From Microtetraspora glauca (GTDB lineage: Bacteria > Actinomycetota > Actinomycetes > Streptosporangiales > Streptosporangiaceae), in NCBI GenBank assembly GCA_001570385.1, contig BBYL01000017.1:211970-275969 (forward strand): a stretch of DNA of 64,000 nucleotides. Direction: 5' to 3'. Of this stretch, positions 8,011-15,743 are shown one piece after another. Within the stretch, counting starts at the first letter, position 1, and every line of letters starts with the position of its first letter. Under the pieces are notes generated by a model. That model was given only the letters and a program-made list of their open reading frames with translations. It ran no database searches and was not told the DNA's origin. Made by a program: the position numbers and the translations under genes.

Positions 8011-8595
8011 GTGGCTCCCACCCGCGACCGCATCGTCGGCGCCGCAGAACACGTCATCCAGGAGCTCGGTCTGGTCAGAGCCACCACCAAGGAGATCGCG
8101 CGCGCGGCCGGCTGCTCCGAGGCGCTGCTCTACAAGCACTTCAGGACCAAGGAGGAGATCTTCCTCGCGGTCCTCCTGGAACGCATGCCCGCGCTCCGGC
8201 CCGCGACGCTGCGCCTCGGCGCCCGGGTGGGCCAGGGGACGATCGCGGGCAACCTGGAGGAGCTTGCCGGGTCGGCGATCGAGTTCTTCCGCAGGACGAT
8301 CTCCCTGGCCGGCGGCATGCTCGGCGACCCGTCCCTGCTGAACGGCTTCCGCCAGATGCTCGCGGCGTCCGGCGGCGGCCCGCACGTGCCCGTGACCCTG
8401 CTGGCGTCCTATATCCGCGAGGAGCAGCGGATCGGCCGGGTGAGCCAGGACGCGGACCCCGACGCGGCGGCGGCCCTCCTGTTCGGGGCCTGCTTCCACC
8501 GGGCGTTCCTCGCGAACCTCGTCGAGCTCGGACCCGACGACGTCCTCGTCCACGAGCTGGTGCGGACGCTGCTCACCGGCCTGACGCCCCGTTGA
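8011..8595 (+). CDS. TetR-family transcriptional regulator
   Basis: This 194-residue protein has a TetR_N helix-turn-helix at residues 3-50 (RDRIVGAAEHVIQELG, then TTKEIARAAGCSEALLYKHF). The rest is a helical ligand-binding domain of ordinary length. It probably represses itself and the divergent NAD(P)-binding gene through the palindrome between them. The GTG start has AGAGAGG about 14 bases upstream, a little far. The ligand is unknown. The gene converges with the DUF4188 gene. Confidence 0.85.
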   Translation: MAPTRDRIVGAAEHVIQELGLVRATTKEIARAAGCSEALLYKHFRTKEEIFLAVLLERMPALRPATLRLGARVGQGTIAGNLEELAGSAIEFFRRTISLAGGMLGDPSLLNGFRQMLAASGGGPHVPVTLLASYIREEQRIGRVSQDADPDAAAALLFGACFHRAFLANLVELGPDDVLVHELVRTLLTGLTPR

Positions 8596-8610
8596 CATCA
8601 CCCTCGCGGT

Positions 8611-9075
8611 TCACCGGTCCCGGCGAGCGGCCGCGAGCCGCTCCGCCGACCGGTCGCCCACCTTCGTCGTCGGGACGAGCTCCCCCGCCCTGCCGAGGCC
8701 GAACTCCGGCATGTTCACATAGACCGTCTCGTATCCGCTGACCGTGTAGGTCTCGTGCCAGACCCCCACGGCCTCGCTCGCGTACGCCTCCCGGAAGAAG
8801 CGCTTCCAGGCCGGCCAGTGGTTCGCCTCACGGTCCTTCGCGTACGCCATCAGGTGATCGGTGCTGCGCCAGTACTGCACCATGATCGTGGTCCGCCCGT
8901 TGAAGAAGCTCTCGAAGTGCAGCATGCCCAGAGCGGGGTCCGCCCGTAACTCCTTGACCATGGGCCCCATGGCCCGGGCCACCGGCAGCCACTTGCGCAG
9001 CGACCGGAACCTGTTGATCCGCATACCGATCAGGAAGACGACGAAGTCGCCGTCCATCTGCGCGCTCATGCGCAT
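8611..9075 (-). CDS. DUF4188-family protein
   Basis: This 154-residue protein reads FVVFLIGMRINRFRSLRKWLPVA near its start and FNGRTTIMVQYWRSTDHLMAYA in the middle, followed by HWPAWKRFFREAYASEAVGVWHETY. This is typical of DUF4188, a monooxygenase-like alpha-beta barrel fold of unknown reaction, found beside regulators in actinobacteria. ATG 9075 is chosen because AAGGAGG sits 5 bases upstream; ATG 9069 is possible. It is divergent from a MerR gene whose intergenic region holds repeated TGGATAG boxes, so it is probably the controlled gene. Confidence 0.75.
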   Translation of the reverse strand: MRMSAQMDGDFVVFLIGMRINRFRSLRKWLPVARAMGPMVKELRADPALGMLHFESFFNGRTTIMVQYWRSTDHLMAYAKDREANHWPAWKRFFREAYASEAVGVWHETYTVSGYETVYVNMPEFGLGRAGELVPTTKVGDRSAERLAAARRDR

Positions 9076-9086
9076 GACGTCCTCCT

Positions 9087-9155
9087 TGGATAGCCACACT
9101 ACCTAATAATTGGATAGTAAAGCTATCGAGCATCATTGGCAAGCGCTACTATCCA
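9087..9155. promoter_or_regulatory. Repeated TGGATAG boxes in the MerR/DUF4188 promoter region
   Basis: TGGATAG occurs at 9087-9093 and 9111-9117, and inverted (CTATCCA) at 9149-9155. An inverted repeat GATAG-TAAAG-CTATC spans 9113-9127. The copies flank both starts. A TACTAT -10-like element at 9147-9152 lies 6 bases before the MerR ATG, which lacks a ribosome site, so a leaderless MerR transcript is possible. Confidence 0.5.
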
Positions 9156-9158
9156 GTC

Positions 9159-9833
9159 ATGCGAATCTCCCAGCTCAGCGCCGAATCCGGGGTCCCGATC
9201 CCGACGATCAAGTACTACCTGCGCGAGGGGCTGCTCCCCCAGGGCGACCAGACGGCGGCCACCCGGGCGGAGTACGACCAGTCCCACCTACGCCGGCTGC
9301 GGCTGATCCGAGCGCTGCTGGAGGTCGGACGGCTGCCCGTCGCGACGATCCGCAATGTGATCGACGCCGTGGAGGACGAACGGCTGAGCGTCCACGACAT
9401 GCTCGGCGCCGCCCATTACGCGCTCTCCACACCGGTCGAGCCGCACCCCGACGACGAGGACTGGCGCGCGGCCAGGGAACTGGTCGACGAGATGGTCGCG
9501 GACCTGGGCTGGGGCGTCCATCCGCTGGCGCCGGCCCGGGACGAGCTCACGCAGACCGTCGTCACGCTCAAGCGCCTCGGCATGCCGACCTCGCGGGAGG
9601 ACCTGCTCCCCTACGCGACGGCCGCGCTCGACCTCGTGCGGGAGCAGGACATCACCAAGATTCCCTTCGACGGCCCCCGGGACGTCGCCGTGGAGACGTT
9701 GGTGATCTGCGAGGTCCTGTACGGCAAGGCGTTCGACGTGCTGCGCCGCCTGGCCCAGGAGTCGGAGTCCGCCAGGATCCTCGACGCCGCCCCCTGCCCG
9801 GAGGGAGAATCTCAGCCCCCAGCGCCCGAATAG
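9159..9833 (+). CDS. MerR-family transcriptional regulator
   Basis: This 224-residue regulator starts with a classic MerR winged helix (MRISQLSAESGVPIPTIKYY, then LREGLLP) at residues 1-45 and continues with HLRRLRLIRALLEVGRLPVATI. The effector half (about residues 80-215) is longer than in metal-sensing MerR proteins and has no Cys cluster, so a small organic ligand is more likely than a metal. It is divergent from the DUF4188 gene and probably controls it. The ATG is very close to the likely transcription start, with no Shine-Dalgarno sequence, so translation may be leaderless. Confidence 0.85.
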   Translation: MRISQLSAESGVPIPTIKYYLREGLLPQGDQTAATRAEYDQSHLRRLRLIRALLEVGRLPVATIRNVIDAVEDERLSVHDMLGAAHYALSTPVEPHPDDEDWRAARELVDEMVADLGWGVHPLAPARDELTQTVVTLKRLGMPTSREDLLPYATAALDLVREQDITKIPFDGPRDVAVETLVICEVLYGKAFDVLRRLAQESESARILDAAPCPEGESQPPAPE

Positions 9834-9955
9834 GTCACGTCACCGGTTTTCGGCAACGGAATGGGCGGTCCCCTCGGCCCACCCGGGCCTATGGTCCGAC
9901 GAGGTCCCGCTTGTTAGTGTCGGCTGCCGAACAACGCTCTTCGACAGGGACGGCC

Positions 9956-11224
9956 ATGACAGCTGGCGATCACACCGCGACCACGTCCGGCCACTGCGAC
10001 CCCCGCTTCTCCCGGGTACGTGAGGTCTTCGACCGGCACTTCGCGGACGGTCTGGAACTGGGCGCCGCGTTCGCGGTCTTCCTGGACGGCGAGCCCGTCG
10101 TCGACCTCTGGGGTGGCGTGGCCGACCGGCACACGGGGCGCCCCTGGGAGTCCGGTACGCCGGTCCTCGCCTACTCGTGCACCAAGGCCGTCGCCGCCAC
10201 CGCGCTGCTGTTGCTCGTTGAGCGCGGCCTGGTCGACGTCCACTCCCCGGTGAGCGCGTACTGGCCGGAGTTCGCGGGCAACGGCAAGGCCCACATCACC
10301 GTCGAGCACGTGCTCACCCACCAGGCCGGGCTGCCGGTGATCGAGGAGCCGGTCCCGGTGGAGGAGTTCGAGGACCTGCCCGCGATCGCGGACCGGCTCG
10401 CCGCGCAGGCGCCGCTCTGGGAGCCCGGCACGGCGCACGGCTACCACGCCGTGACGTACGGCTTCCTCGTCGACGAGATCGTCCGCAGGGTGACCGGCGT
10501 GTCCACGGGCGAGCTGGTCGCGGCGGAGATCGCCGGACCACGCGGGCTCGACCTCTGGCTCGGCGCCCCGCCCGACGTGGCGGATCGCGCCGCCCGGCTC
10601 TCCGCGGGAGAGCGCAAGGCGCCGGCGGGAGAGCGTACGGCATCCGCGGGTGGACCCACGGGCGCGGCGGGGGAACACGCGACGCCCGGGGGCGGCGCCG
10701 GTGTCACGGAGGTCGCCGCCCCGGACGACCCGCTGGCCGCGATGGCCGCGGCGTCGCTGGACAGGAACAGCCTGATGAACCGGGCGCTCGGCAACCCGCC
10801 CATCCACAAGCTGCCCGGCGGCGGCAACCATCCGGTGATCCTGCGCGCCGGCTGGCCCGCTCTCGGCATGGTCACGACCGCGCGGGCGCTGGCCGGTTTC
10901 TACCGCGCCCTGGTCTCCGGTGAGATCCTCGCGCCCTCCGTCCTGGAGGACGCGGTGCGCCCACGCGTCAGCGGACCCGACCGGGTCATGTACGTGGACA
11001 GCGCCTTCGGCCTCGGCTACATGCGTCCGGCGCTGACCTTCCTCACGCCCGCGCGCGGGGCGGAGTCGGCGTTCGGCCACACCGGAATGGGCGGCTCTCT
11101 CGGCCTCGGGGACGCCGCGCACGGCATCGCCATGGCGTACACGATGAACCGCATGGCCCAGAGGGTGACCGACAGTCTCCGTGCCTACCATCTCGCGGAA
11201 GCCGTCTACGACTCCCTCGCGTAG
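9956..11224 (+). CDS. Serine hydrolase, beta-lactamase/esterase fold (EstB-like)
   Basis: This 422-residue cytoplasmic serine hydrolase is of the PF00144 group. The nucleophile motif SCTK is at residues 74-77. The second motif region GYHAVTYGF has Tyr163, and HTGMGGS occurs near the C-terminus. There is no signal peptide, so it is more likely an esterase (EstB type) than a secreted beta-lactamase. A low-complexity insert rich in Ala, Gly and Glu at about residues 218-250 (ERKAPAGERTASAGG) interrupts the fold and looks like a surface loop. AGGGA precedes the ATG by about 7 bases. It stands alone; the substrate is unknown. Confidence 0.8.
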   Translation: MTAGDHTATTSGHCDPRFSRVREVFDRHFADGLELGAAFAVFLDGEPVVDLWGGVADRHTGRPWESGTPVLAYSCTKAVAATALLLLVERGLVDVHSPVSAYWPEFAGNGKAHITVEHVLTHQAGLPVIEEPVPVEEFEDLPAIADRLAAQAPLWEPGTAHGYHAVTYGFLVDEIVRRVTGVSTGELVAAEIAGPRGLDLWLGAPPDVADRAARLSAGERKAPAGERTASAGGPTGAAGEHATPGGGAGVTEVAAPDDPLAAMAAASLDRNSLMNRALGNPPIHKLPGGGNHPVILRAGWPALGMVTTARALAGFYRALVSGEILAPSVLEDAVRPRVSGPDRVMYVDSAFGLGYMRPALTFLTPARGAESAFGHTGMGGSLGLGDAAHGIAMAYTMNRMAQRVTDSLRAYHLAEAVYDSLA

Positions 11225-11324
11225 AGCGCGGGCACACCACCGCGCGGCGGGCCGGCCGGAACGCGCCTGGACGAATCATCGGCAACGCTCCGCCCGGTCC
11301 CGGGCTGAGCGGGGCCACGACCGA

Positions 11325-11873
11325 TCAGGCCGACCGAGTCCTACGGCCCGGCACGTCCTCCGGCCGGTCCCCGAGTGCGAGCAGGACGTCGCGCAGCACG
11401 TCCGCGAGAGCGCGCGCGGTCGCCTCGGGAACGTCCGCGAACAGGTGGCGGTGCGCCTCCGTGGTGGCGAGGGACAGTTCCTCGGCCTTCTCCACACCCT
11501 GCGGAGTGAGCCGGACCCATGAGCTGCGGCCGTCGGAGGGATCGGGTTCGCGCTCGACCAGGCCCGCAGCCAGCAGCCGCTGGAGGATGTTGCTGGTTCC
11601 GCCCGTCGTGAGCATCAGCCGCGCGGCGAGGGTGCCGGGCTTGACCCGGTACGGACGTCCGGCACGGCGCAGCGTCGCCAGGACGTCGAACTCCGCATAG
11701 GTCAGTCCGTAACCGGCGAGCACGGACTGGGTGACCGTCTCGATCCGCGCCTTGAGCCGCCCGACCCGCTTGACGATCTCCAACTGCGTCGTGGCCGCCT
11801 CCGGCAGCTCGGCCCGCCACGCCTCGATCATCTCGTCGACGCGATCCCGGCCGGTCACCCGCCCCTCATTCAT
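11325..11873 (-). CDS. MarR-family transcriptional regulator
   Basis: This 182-residue winged-helix regulator has LTYAEFDVLATLRRAGRPYRVKPGTLAARLMLTT in two helices and then the recognition helix GGTSNILQRLLAAGLVEREP. A wing follows with DGRSSWVRLTPQG. This is the normal MarR layout with dimerising helices at both ends. ATG 11873 is the first Met but has no clear ribosome site. GTG 11891 in frame is an alternative that would add six residues. It is divergent from an amidohydrolase gene, and an AAGCTTTT palindrome between them is the likely operator. The ligand may be the amidohydrolase substrate. Confidence 0.82.
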   Translation of the reverse strand: MNEGRVTGRDRVDEMIEAWRAELPEAATTQLEIVKRVGRLKARIETVTQSVLAGYGLTYAEFDVLATLRRAGRPYRVKPGTLAARLMLTTGGTSNILQRLLAAGLVEREPDPSDGRSSWVRLTPQGVEKAEELSLATTEAHRHLFADVPEATARALADVLRDVLLALGDRPEDVPGRRTRSA

Positions 11874-11912
11874 GTGCTTGAGGATATCCACGCTCCCTGA
11901 TAGCTTTCCAAC

Positions 11913-11930
11913 AAGCTTTTTGAAAAGCTT
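11913..11930. promoter_or_regulatory. MarR-type operator palindrome
   Basis: AAGCTTTT-TG-AAAAGCTT is a perfect inverted repeat with 8-base arms and a 2-base centre. It lies 20 bases before the amidohydrolase GTG and about 40 bases before the MarR start. The AT-rich symmetry in a GC-rich region is striking and fits binding by a MarR dimer. Confidence 0.6.
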
Positions 11931-11949
11931 TCTCGAATGGGAGTATCGC

Positions 11950-13227
11950 GTGAACCTGCTCATCAGGAACGGCATCGTGATCGACACGGAGCCGGACGTG
12001 CACGTCCGGCGGGGAACCGACATCCTCATCACCGACGGAGTGATCGGCGCGATCGGCCCGGACCTGCCCGCCGCCGACGCGGAGGTGATCGACGCGGCGG
12101 GCCAGATCGTGCTTCCCGGTTTCGTCGACACGCACCGCCACGTCTGGCAGAGCGTGCTCCGGTCCGTCTCCGCCGACGCCGCTCTCGGTGACTACCTGGC
12201 GCTCGTTCTCGGCCGGCTCGCCCCCGCGTTCCGGCCCGAGGACGTCTACGCCGCCAACCTCTGGGGCGCCGTCGAGGCGCTCAACGCCGGGATCACGACC
12301 GTGTACGACTGGTCCCACATCCAGCTCACCCCCGGGCACACCGACGCCGCGGTCGAGGCCCTCCGCGATTCTGGCGCCCGCGTCGTCTTCGCGTACGCGC
12401 ATCCGGGCGCGGACGACGCGTCGAGGAACGAGGCGGAGGTCCGGCGGGTCGTCGCCCGGCACTTCCCCTCGGGGGACTCCGGCCTCGTCACCCCCGCCTT
12501 CGCGGCGTGGGGGCCGGTGTACGGCTCCGTCGAGGCGGCCGAGGCCGACTGGCGGCTGGCCCGCGAGCTCGGGCTCCGCATCAGCCTGCACGCGACCGGC
12601 GAGGAGCCGGTGGAGCGGCTGCACGCCGCCGGGCTGCTCGGCCCCGACGTCATGTTCGTGCACGCCAACGGCTTCCCCGACCGCTCGATGAAGATGGTCG
12701 CCGACAGCGGCGGCACCGCGTCCGTCGCACCCGCCGTGGAGTCGCAGATGGGCCACGGCTCCCCCGAGACGGGACGGTTGCGCGGGTTCGGCATCCCGAC
12801 GGGGCTCGGCGTGGACACGGTGGCCGGGGTGCCCGGAGACATGTTCGCCGTCATGCGCGCCGCGCTCGCCTCCGCCAGGCTCCGGCACTTCGGGGAGGGG
12901 ATCGGCGCGCTGCCGACCGCGGCCGACATCCTGCGCATGGCCACCATCGAGGGGGCCACCGCCCTCGGCATGGCCGACCGGATCGGATCGCTTCGCCCGG
13001 GCAAGCGCGCGGACGTCGTCATGCTGGACACGGGCCTGCCCAACCTCGCGCCGCCGCACGACCCGGTCGGGGCGGTCGTGACGGCCGCCGATGTGAGCAA
13101 CGTCGACACGGTGATCGTCGGCGGCGAGGTGGTCAAGCGGGCCGGCCGCCTGGTCGGCGTGGACCTGCCGCGCGCCCTCGACCTGGCCAGGCGTTCCGGC
13201 GAGCGGCTGCTCGGCACCGCCGGGTGA
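11950..13227 (+). CDS. Amidohydrolase (AtzA/8-oxoguanine deaminase-like)
   Basis: This 425-residue metal-dependent hydrolase has the PF01979 pattern: an N-terminal beta domain, the metal motif THRHVWQ with His62 and His64, ISLHATGE with a metal-binding His in mid protein, FVHANGF with the next, and LGVDTVAG with the catalytic Asp. It resembles the aminohydrolase branch (8-oxoguanine deaminase, TrzN, AtzA) that deaminates or dechlorinates heterocycles. GTG 11950 is supported by TGGGAG 6 bases upstream. It is divergent from the MarR gene and probably induced by its own substrate. The exact substrate is not determinable. Confidence 0.8.
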   Translation: MNLLIRNGIVIDTEPDVHVRRGTDILITDGVIGAIGPDLPAADAEVIDAAGQIVLPGFVDTHRHVWQSVLRSVSADAALGDYLALVLGRLAPAFRPEDVYAANLWGAVEALNAGITTVYDWSHIQLTPGHTDAAVEALRDSGARVVFAYAHPGADDASRNEAEVRRVVARHFPSGDSGLVTPAFAAWGPVYGSVEAAEADWRLARELGLRISLHATGEEPVERLHAAGLLGPDVMFVHANGFPDRSMKMVADSGGTASVAPAVESQMGHGSPETGRLRGFGIPTGLGVDTVAGVPGDMFAVMRAALASARLRHFGEGIGALPTAADILRMATIEGATALGMADRIGSLRPGKRADVVMLDTGLPNLAPPHDPVGAVVTAADVSNVDTVIVGGEVVKRAGRLVGVDLPRALDLARRSGERLLGTAG

Positions 13228-13384
13228 TCGTATGAGCCTGCGGGCCGACCCCATCCGGGCGTGGTCCCCCGGCGCGAGGGAACCGCACGGGGAACCGGTC
13301 CGGACGCACAGGTATCGGTCCGGAGCGCGCGGTCAGCCGGTCCGGAGGCACAGGGAACCGGTCGCGAAGGGCGCGGCCAGCCGG

Positions 13385-14083
13385 TCAGGAAGGGTGCTCG
13401 CCGTACGCCGAGAGGAGCTGCGCCTCGGCGGCGTCGAGGTAGGCCAGCAGCACGCCCGACGCCCGCTCGTACTCGCCCTCGCCGAGCAGGGCGGCGATGC
13501 GCGCGTTGTCGTCGAGGTACGGCTCGTGGAACGGCCGGGGCTCGCCCATCATGTGGAAGGCCAGCCGCAGCTCGGCCAGGATGCGGGCCATGGCCTCGTC
13601 CGCGCGGTGACTGCCGAGCAGTGCGGCGACGGCCTGGTGGAAGCGCATGTTCGCGGTGCCGACGGCGACCCAGTCGCCCGCCTCGGCCGCCGCCCGGCCC
13701 TCCTCGACCCGGCGGCCCACCTCGCGTACGGCCTCGGCCGGGGCGGTGCCCGCGGCGCGCAGGCCGGCGGTTTCGAGCGGCCGGCGCATCCGGTAGATGT
13801 CGGCCACGTCGGCCGCGGTCAACCTGCGGACGAACATGCCGCGATGGAACTCGTGCACGAGCAGGTTCTCGTGGGACAGCAGCCGGAACGCCTCGCGGAG
13901 GGTGTTGCGGGAGACGCCGAGCGCCCGCCCGATGATCTCCTCAGACAGCCGCGTCCCCGGGGGGAGCGAGCCCTCGATGACGTTCTCACGCAGGACGGCC
14001 GCGACGAGGTCGGCTGTGCTGGCGCGTTCGAGCGCCGGCCTGGCCGCGCTCAGCCGGTCCGCCCAGTCCGCGGTCGCCGTCAT
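13385..14083 (-). CDS. GntR-family regulator with FCD domain
   Basis: This 232-residue protein has a winged helix at residues 18-85 (VAAVLRENVIEGSLPPGTRL, then SEEIIGRALGVSRNTLREAF). An FCD ligand domain follows (DIYRMRRPLETAGLRAA, NMRFHQAVAALLGSH), including the Arg/His positions that bind metal-carboxylate ligands. It is divergent from the oxoprolinase genes, and a perfect TTGTTCAACAA-centred palindrome between them suits a GntR/FadR-type site. I therefore infer that it controls pxpABC, with 5-oxoproline, glutamate or a related acid as ligand. ATG 14083 is used; a GTG one codon upstream is equally possible. Confidence 0.85.
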   Translation of the reverse strand: MTATADWADRLSAARPALERASTADLVAAVLRENVIEGSLPPGTRLSEEIIGRALGVSRNTLREAFRLLSHENLLVHEFHRGMFVRRLTAADVADIYRMRRPLETAGLRAAGTAPAEAVREVGRRVEEGRAAAEAGDWVAVGTANMRFHQAVAALLGSHRADEAMARILAELRLAFHMMGEPRPFHEPYLDDNARIAALLGEGEYERASGVLLAYLDAAEAQLLSAYGEHPS

Positions 14084-14210
14084 CACCGCCACCCTTTCTC
14101 CTGGAGAACGGGGAAGTCCCCCGGAACTCCGGAGGTCCCCCGAGCTTAGGGCGGGCAGTGGTCGCCCCCACAACGCCCGTGCCCAAGAATTTACGCCCCC
14201 GAGGATTGCC

Positions 14211-14227
14211 GGATTGTTCAACAATCC
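14211..14227. promoter_or_regulatory. GntR-type operator upstream of the oxoprolinase genes
   Basis: GGATTGTT-C-AACAATCC is a perfect 17-base palindrome between the GntR gene and pxpA. The core TTGTTCAACAA matches the general TTGT-N-ACAA shape of FadR/FCD-type operators. A partial copy (GGATTG) lies just upstream at 14203-14208. Confidence 0.65.
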
Positions 14228-14298
14228 TTAGGTTCATTTCTGGGCGGTCCACCGGGACCGGCACACCTGCGGCGAACGCGCGGACGCGAGGAGACTCC

Positions 14299-14352
14299 AT
14301 GACCGACCAAGGCGTGACCGCCGCCCTCTGGAGCCGGCCATGTCCGAGCTGA
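14299..14352 (+). CDS. Possible 17-residue leader peptide before pxpA
   Basis: An ATG at 14299 has a good ribosome site (GAGGAG, 5 bases upstream). It opens a 17-codon frame, MTDQGVTAALWSRPCPS, whose stop lies 12 bases inside pxpA. The pxpA start has its own GGAG within this frame. The arrangement suits translational coupling or a regulatory leader, but the frame may also be accidental. Confidence 0.3.
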   Translation: MTDQGVTAALWSRPCPS

Positions 14353-15122
14353 TCCCCCGCATCGACCTCAACTCCGACCTCGGCGAGGGTTTCGGCCGCT
14401 GGCCTCTCGGCGACGACGACGCGTTGCTGTCCGTCGTCACCAGCGCCAACGTGGCCTGCGGCTTCCACGCGGGCGATCCCACGATCATGCGGCGGACGTG
14501 CGAGACGGCGGTCGAGCGAGGCGTGGCGATCGGCGCCCAGATCGGCTACCGCGACCTGGCCGGATTCGGGCGGCGGTTCATCGAGATGCCGCCCCGGGAG
14601 CTCGCCGACGACGTGCTGTACCAGATCGGCGCCCTGGACGCCTTCGCCCGCGCGGCCGGCGGCCGGGTCGGATACGTCAAGCCGCACGGTGCGCTCTACA
14701 ACGCGATCGTGCGGCACGAGGAGCAGGCCGGGGCCGTCGTGGCGGCCGTCCTGGCCTACGACCCCGGGCTGCCGGTTCTCGGCCTGCCCGGCTCCGCCTG
14801 GTTGCGCCGGGCCGAGCAGGCCGGACTCACGGCCGTCACCGAATGCTTCGCCGACCGCGCGTACACGCCGGAGGGGACGCTGGTGCCGCGTGACCGACCG
14901 GGCGCGCTCGTGCACGACCCGGACACGGTGGCCGAACGCTGCGTGCGCATGGCACGCGGTGAGCCGATCGAGGACGTCGACGGCGCCCCTCTGGTCGTAC
15001 GCGGTGAATCGATCTGCCTGCACGGCGACAGCCCGAACGCGGTGGCGACGGCCCGCAGGGTGCGCGCGGCGCTGGAGGCCGCGGGCGTCGATCTCGCGTC
15101 GTTCACCGCGACGCGGCCCTGA
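14340..15122 (+). CDS. pxpA: 5-oxoprolinase subunit A (LamB/YcsF family)
   Basis: This 260-residue protein matches the LamB/YcsF family through RIDLNSDLGEGFG at the start, ANVACGFHAGDP near residue 38, then YVKPHGALYN and ESICLHGDSPNA near the end. With PxpB and PxpC it performs the ATP-dependent opening of 5-oxoproline to L-glutamate in the cytoplasm. The length is typical. The ATG at 14340 is preceded by GGAG 7 bases upstream and lies inside a possible short leader frame. It is the first gene of a four-gene unit (pxpA, pxpB, pxpC, DUF1445) and is probably controlled by the divergent GntR protein. Confidence 0.93.
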   Translation: MSELIPRIDLNSDLGEGFGRWPLGDDDALLSVVTSANVACGFHAGDPTIMRRTCETAVERGVAIGAQIGYRDLAGFGRRFIEMPPRELADDVLYQIGALDAFARAAGGRVGYVKPHGALYNAIVRHEEQAGAVVAAVLAYDPGLPVLGLPGSAWLRRAEQAGLTAVTECFADRAYTPEGTLVPRDRPGALVHDPDTVAERCVRMARGEPIEDVDGAPLVVRGESICLHGDSPNAVATARRVRAALEAAGVDLASFTATRP

Positions 15123-15134
15123 GGAGATGATCCG

Positions 15135-15743
15135 ATGCACGTGCGCCACTGCGGCGGCAGCGCTCTGCTGGCCGAACTGGACGGCCTCGACGAGGTCGTC
15201 GCGCTCTACGACGCGCTGGCCGAGCATCCGCCGGCCGGCGTCACCGACATCGTCCCAGCGGCGCGCACGCTGCTCGTCCGGTTCGAGCCGCCCGCGACGC
15301 CGCAGTCCGTCGAGGCCGCCGTCCGGGCGGTACGGCCGGCCCCCGGCGGGCGCACCGGCGCGTGCGAGGTGCGGATCCCGGTCGTCTACGACGGCGCGGA
15401 CCTGGCCGACGTCGCCGCGTTGACCGGACTGCCGGCACGCGACGTCGTGGCCGCGCACACCGGCACTCTCTGGACCGTGGCGTTCTGCGGCTTCGCACCC
15501 GGTTTCGGATATCTGACCGGTGGCGACGCCCGGCTGGCCGTACCCCGGAGGGCCGAGTCGCGCGTGCGCGTGCCCGCCGGCTCGGTGGCGCTCGCGGCCG
15601 GGTTCAGCGCCGTCTATCCGCGCGAGTCCCCCGGCGGCTGGCAGCTCATCGGTCGTACGGACGCGGTGGTGTGGGACCTGGCCGCCGATCCGCCCGCTCT
15701 CCTGCGTCCGGGCACCCGGGTCAGGTTCACGGAGGTGACATGA
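15135..15743 (+). CDS. pxpB: 5-oxoprolinase subunit B (KipI family)
   Basis: This 202-residue protein is of the KipI/allophanate-hydrolase subunit 1 family. FCGFAPGFGYLTGGD at about residues 117-131 and VPAGSVALAAGFSAVYPRES at about 146-165 are the family hallmarks. It forms the PxpB-PxpC complex that phosphorylates 5-oxoproline and works with PxpA. It starts 12 bases after pxpA and its stop overlaps the pxpC start (ATGA), showing tight coupling. In Bacillus the homologue also binds a sporulation kinase; nothing here suggests that role. Confidence 0.93.
   Translation: MHVRHCGGSALLAELDGLDEVVALYDALAEHPPAGVTDIVPAARTLLVRFEPPATPQSVEAAVRAVRPAPGGRTGACEVRIPVVYDGADLADVAALTGLPARDVVAAHTGTLWTVAFCGFAPGFGYLTGGDARLAVPRRAESRVRVPAGSVALAAGFSAVYPRESPGGWQLIGRTDAVVWDLAADPPALLRPGTRVRFTEVT

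Noticed and set aside
9110..9955. A longer form of the serine hydrolase starting near 9110.
   Set aside because: The upstream part is read in another frame as a clear MerR gene; the hydrolase family starts at 9956.
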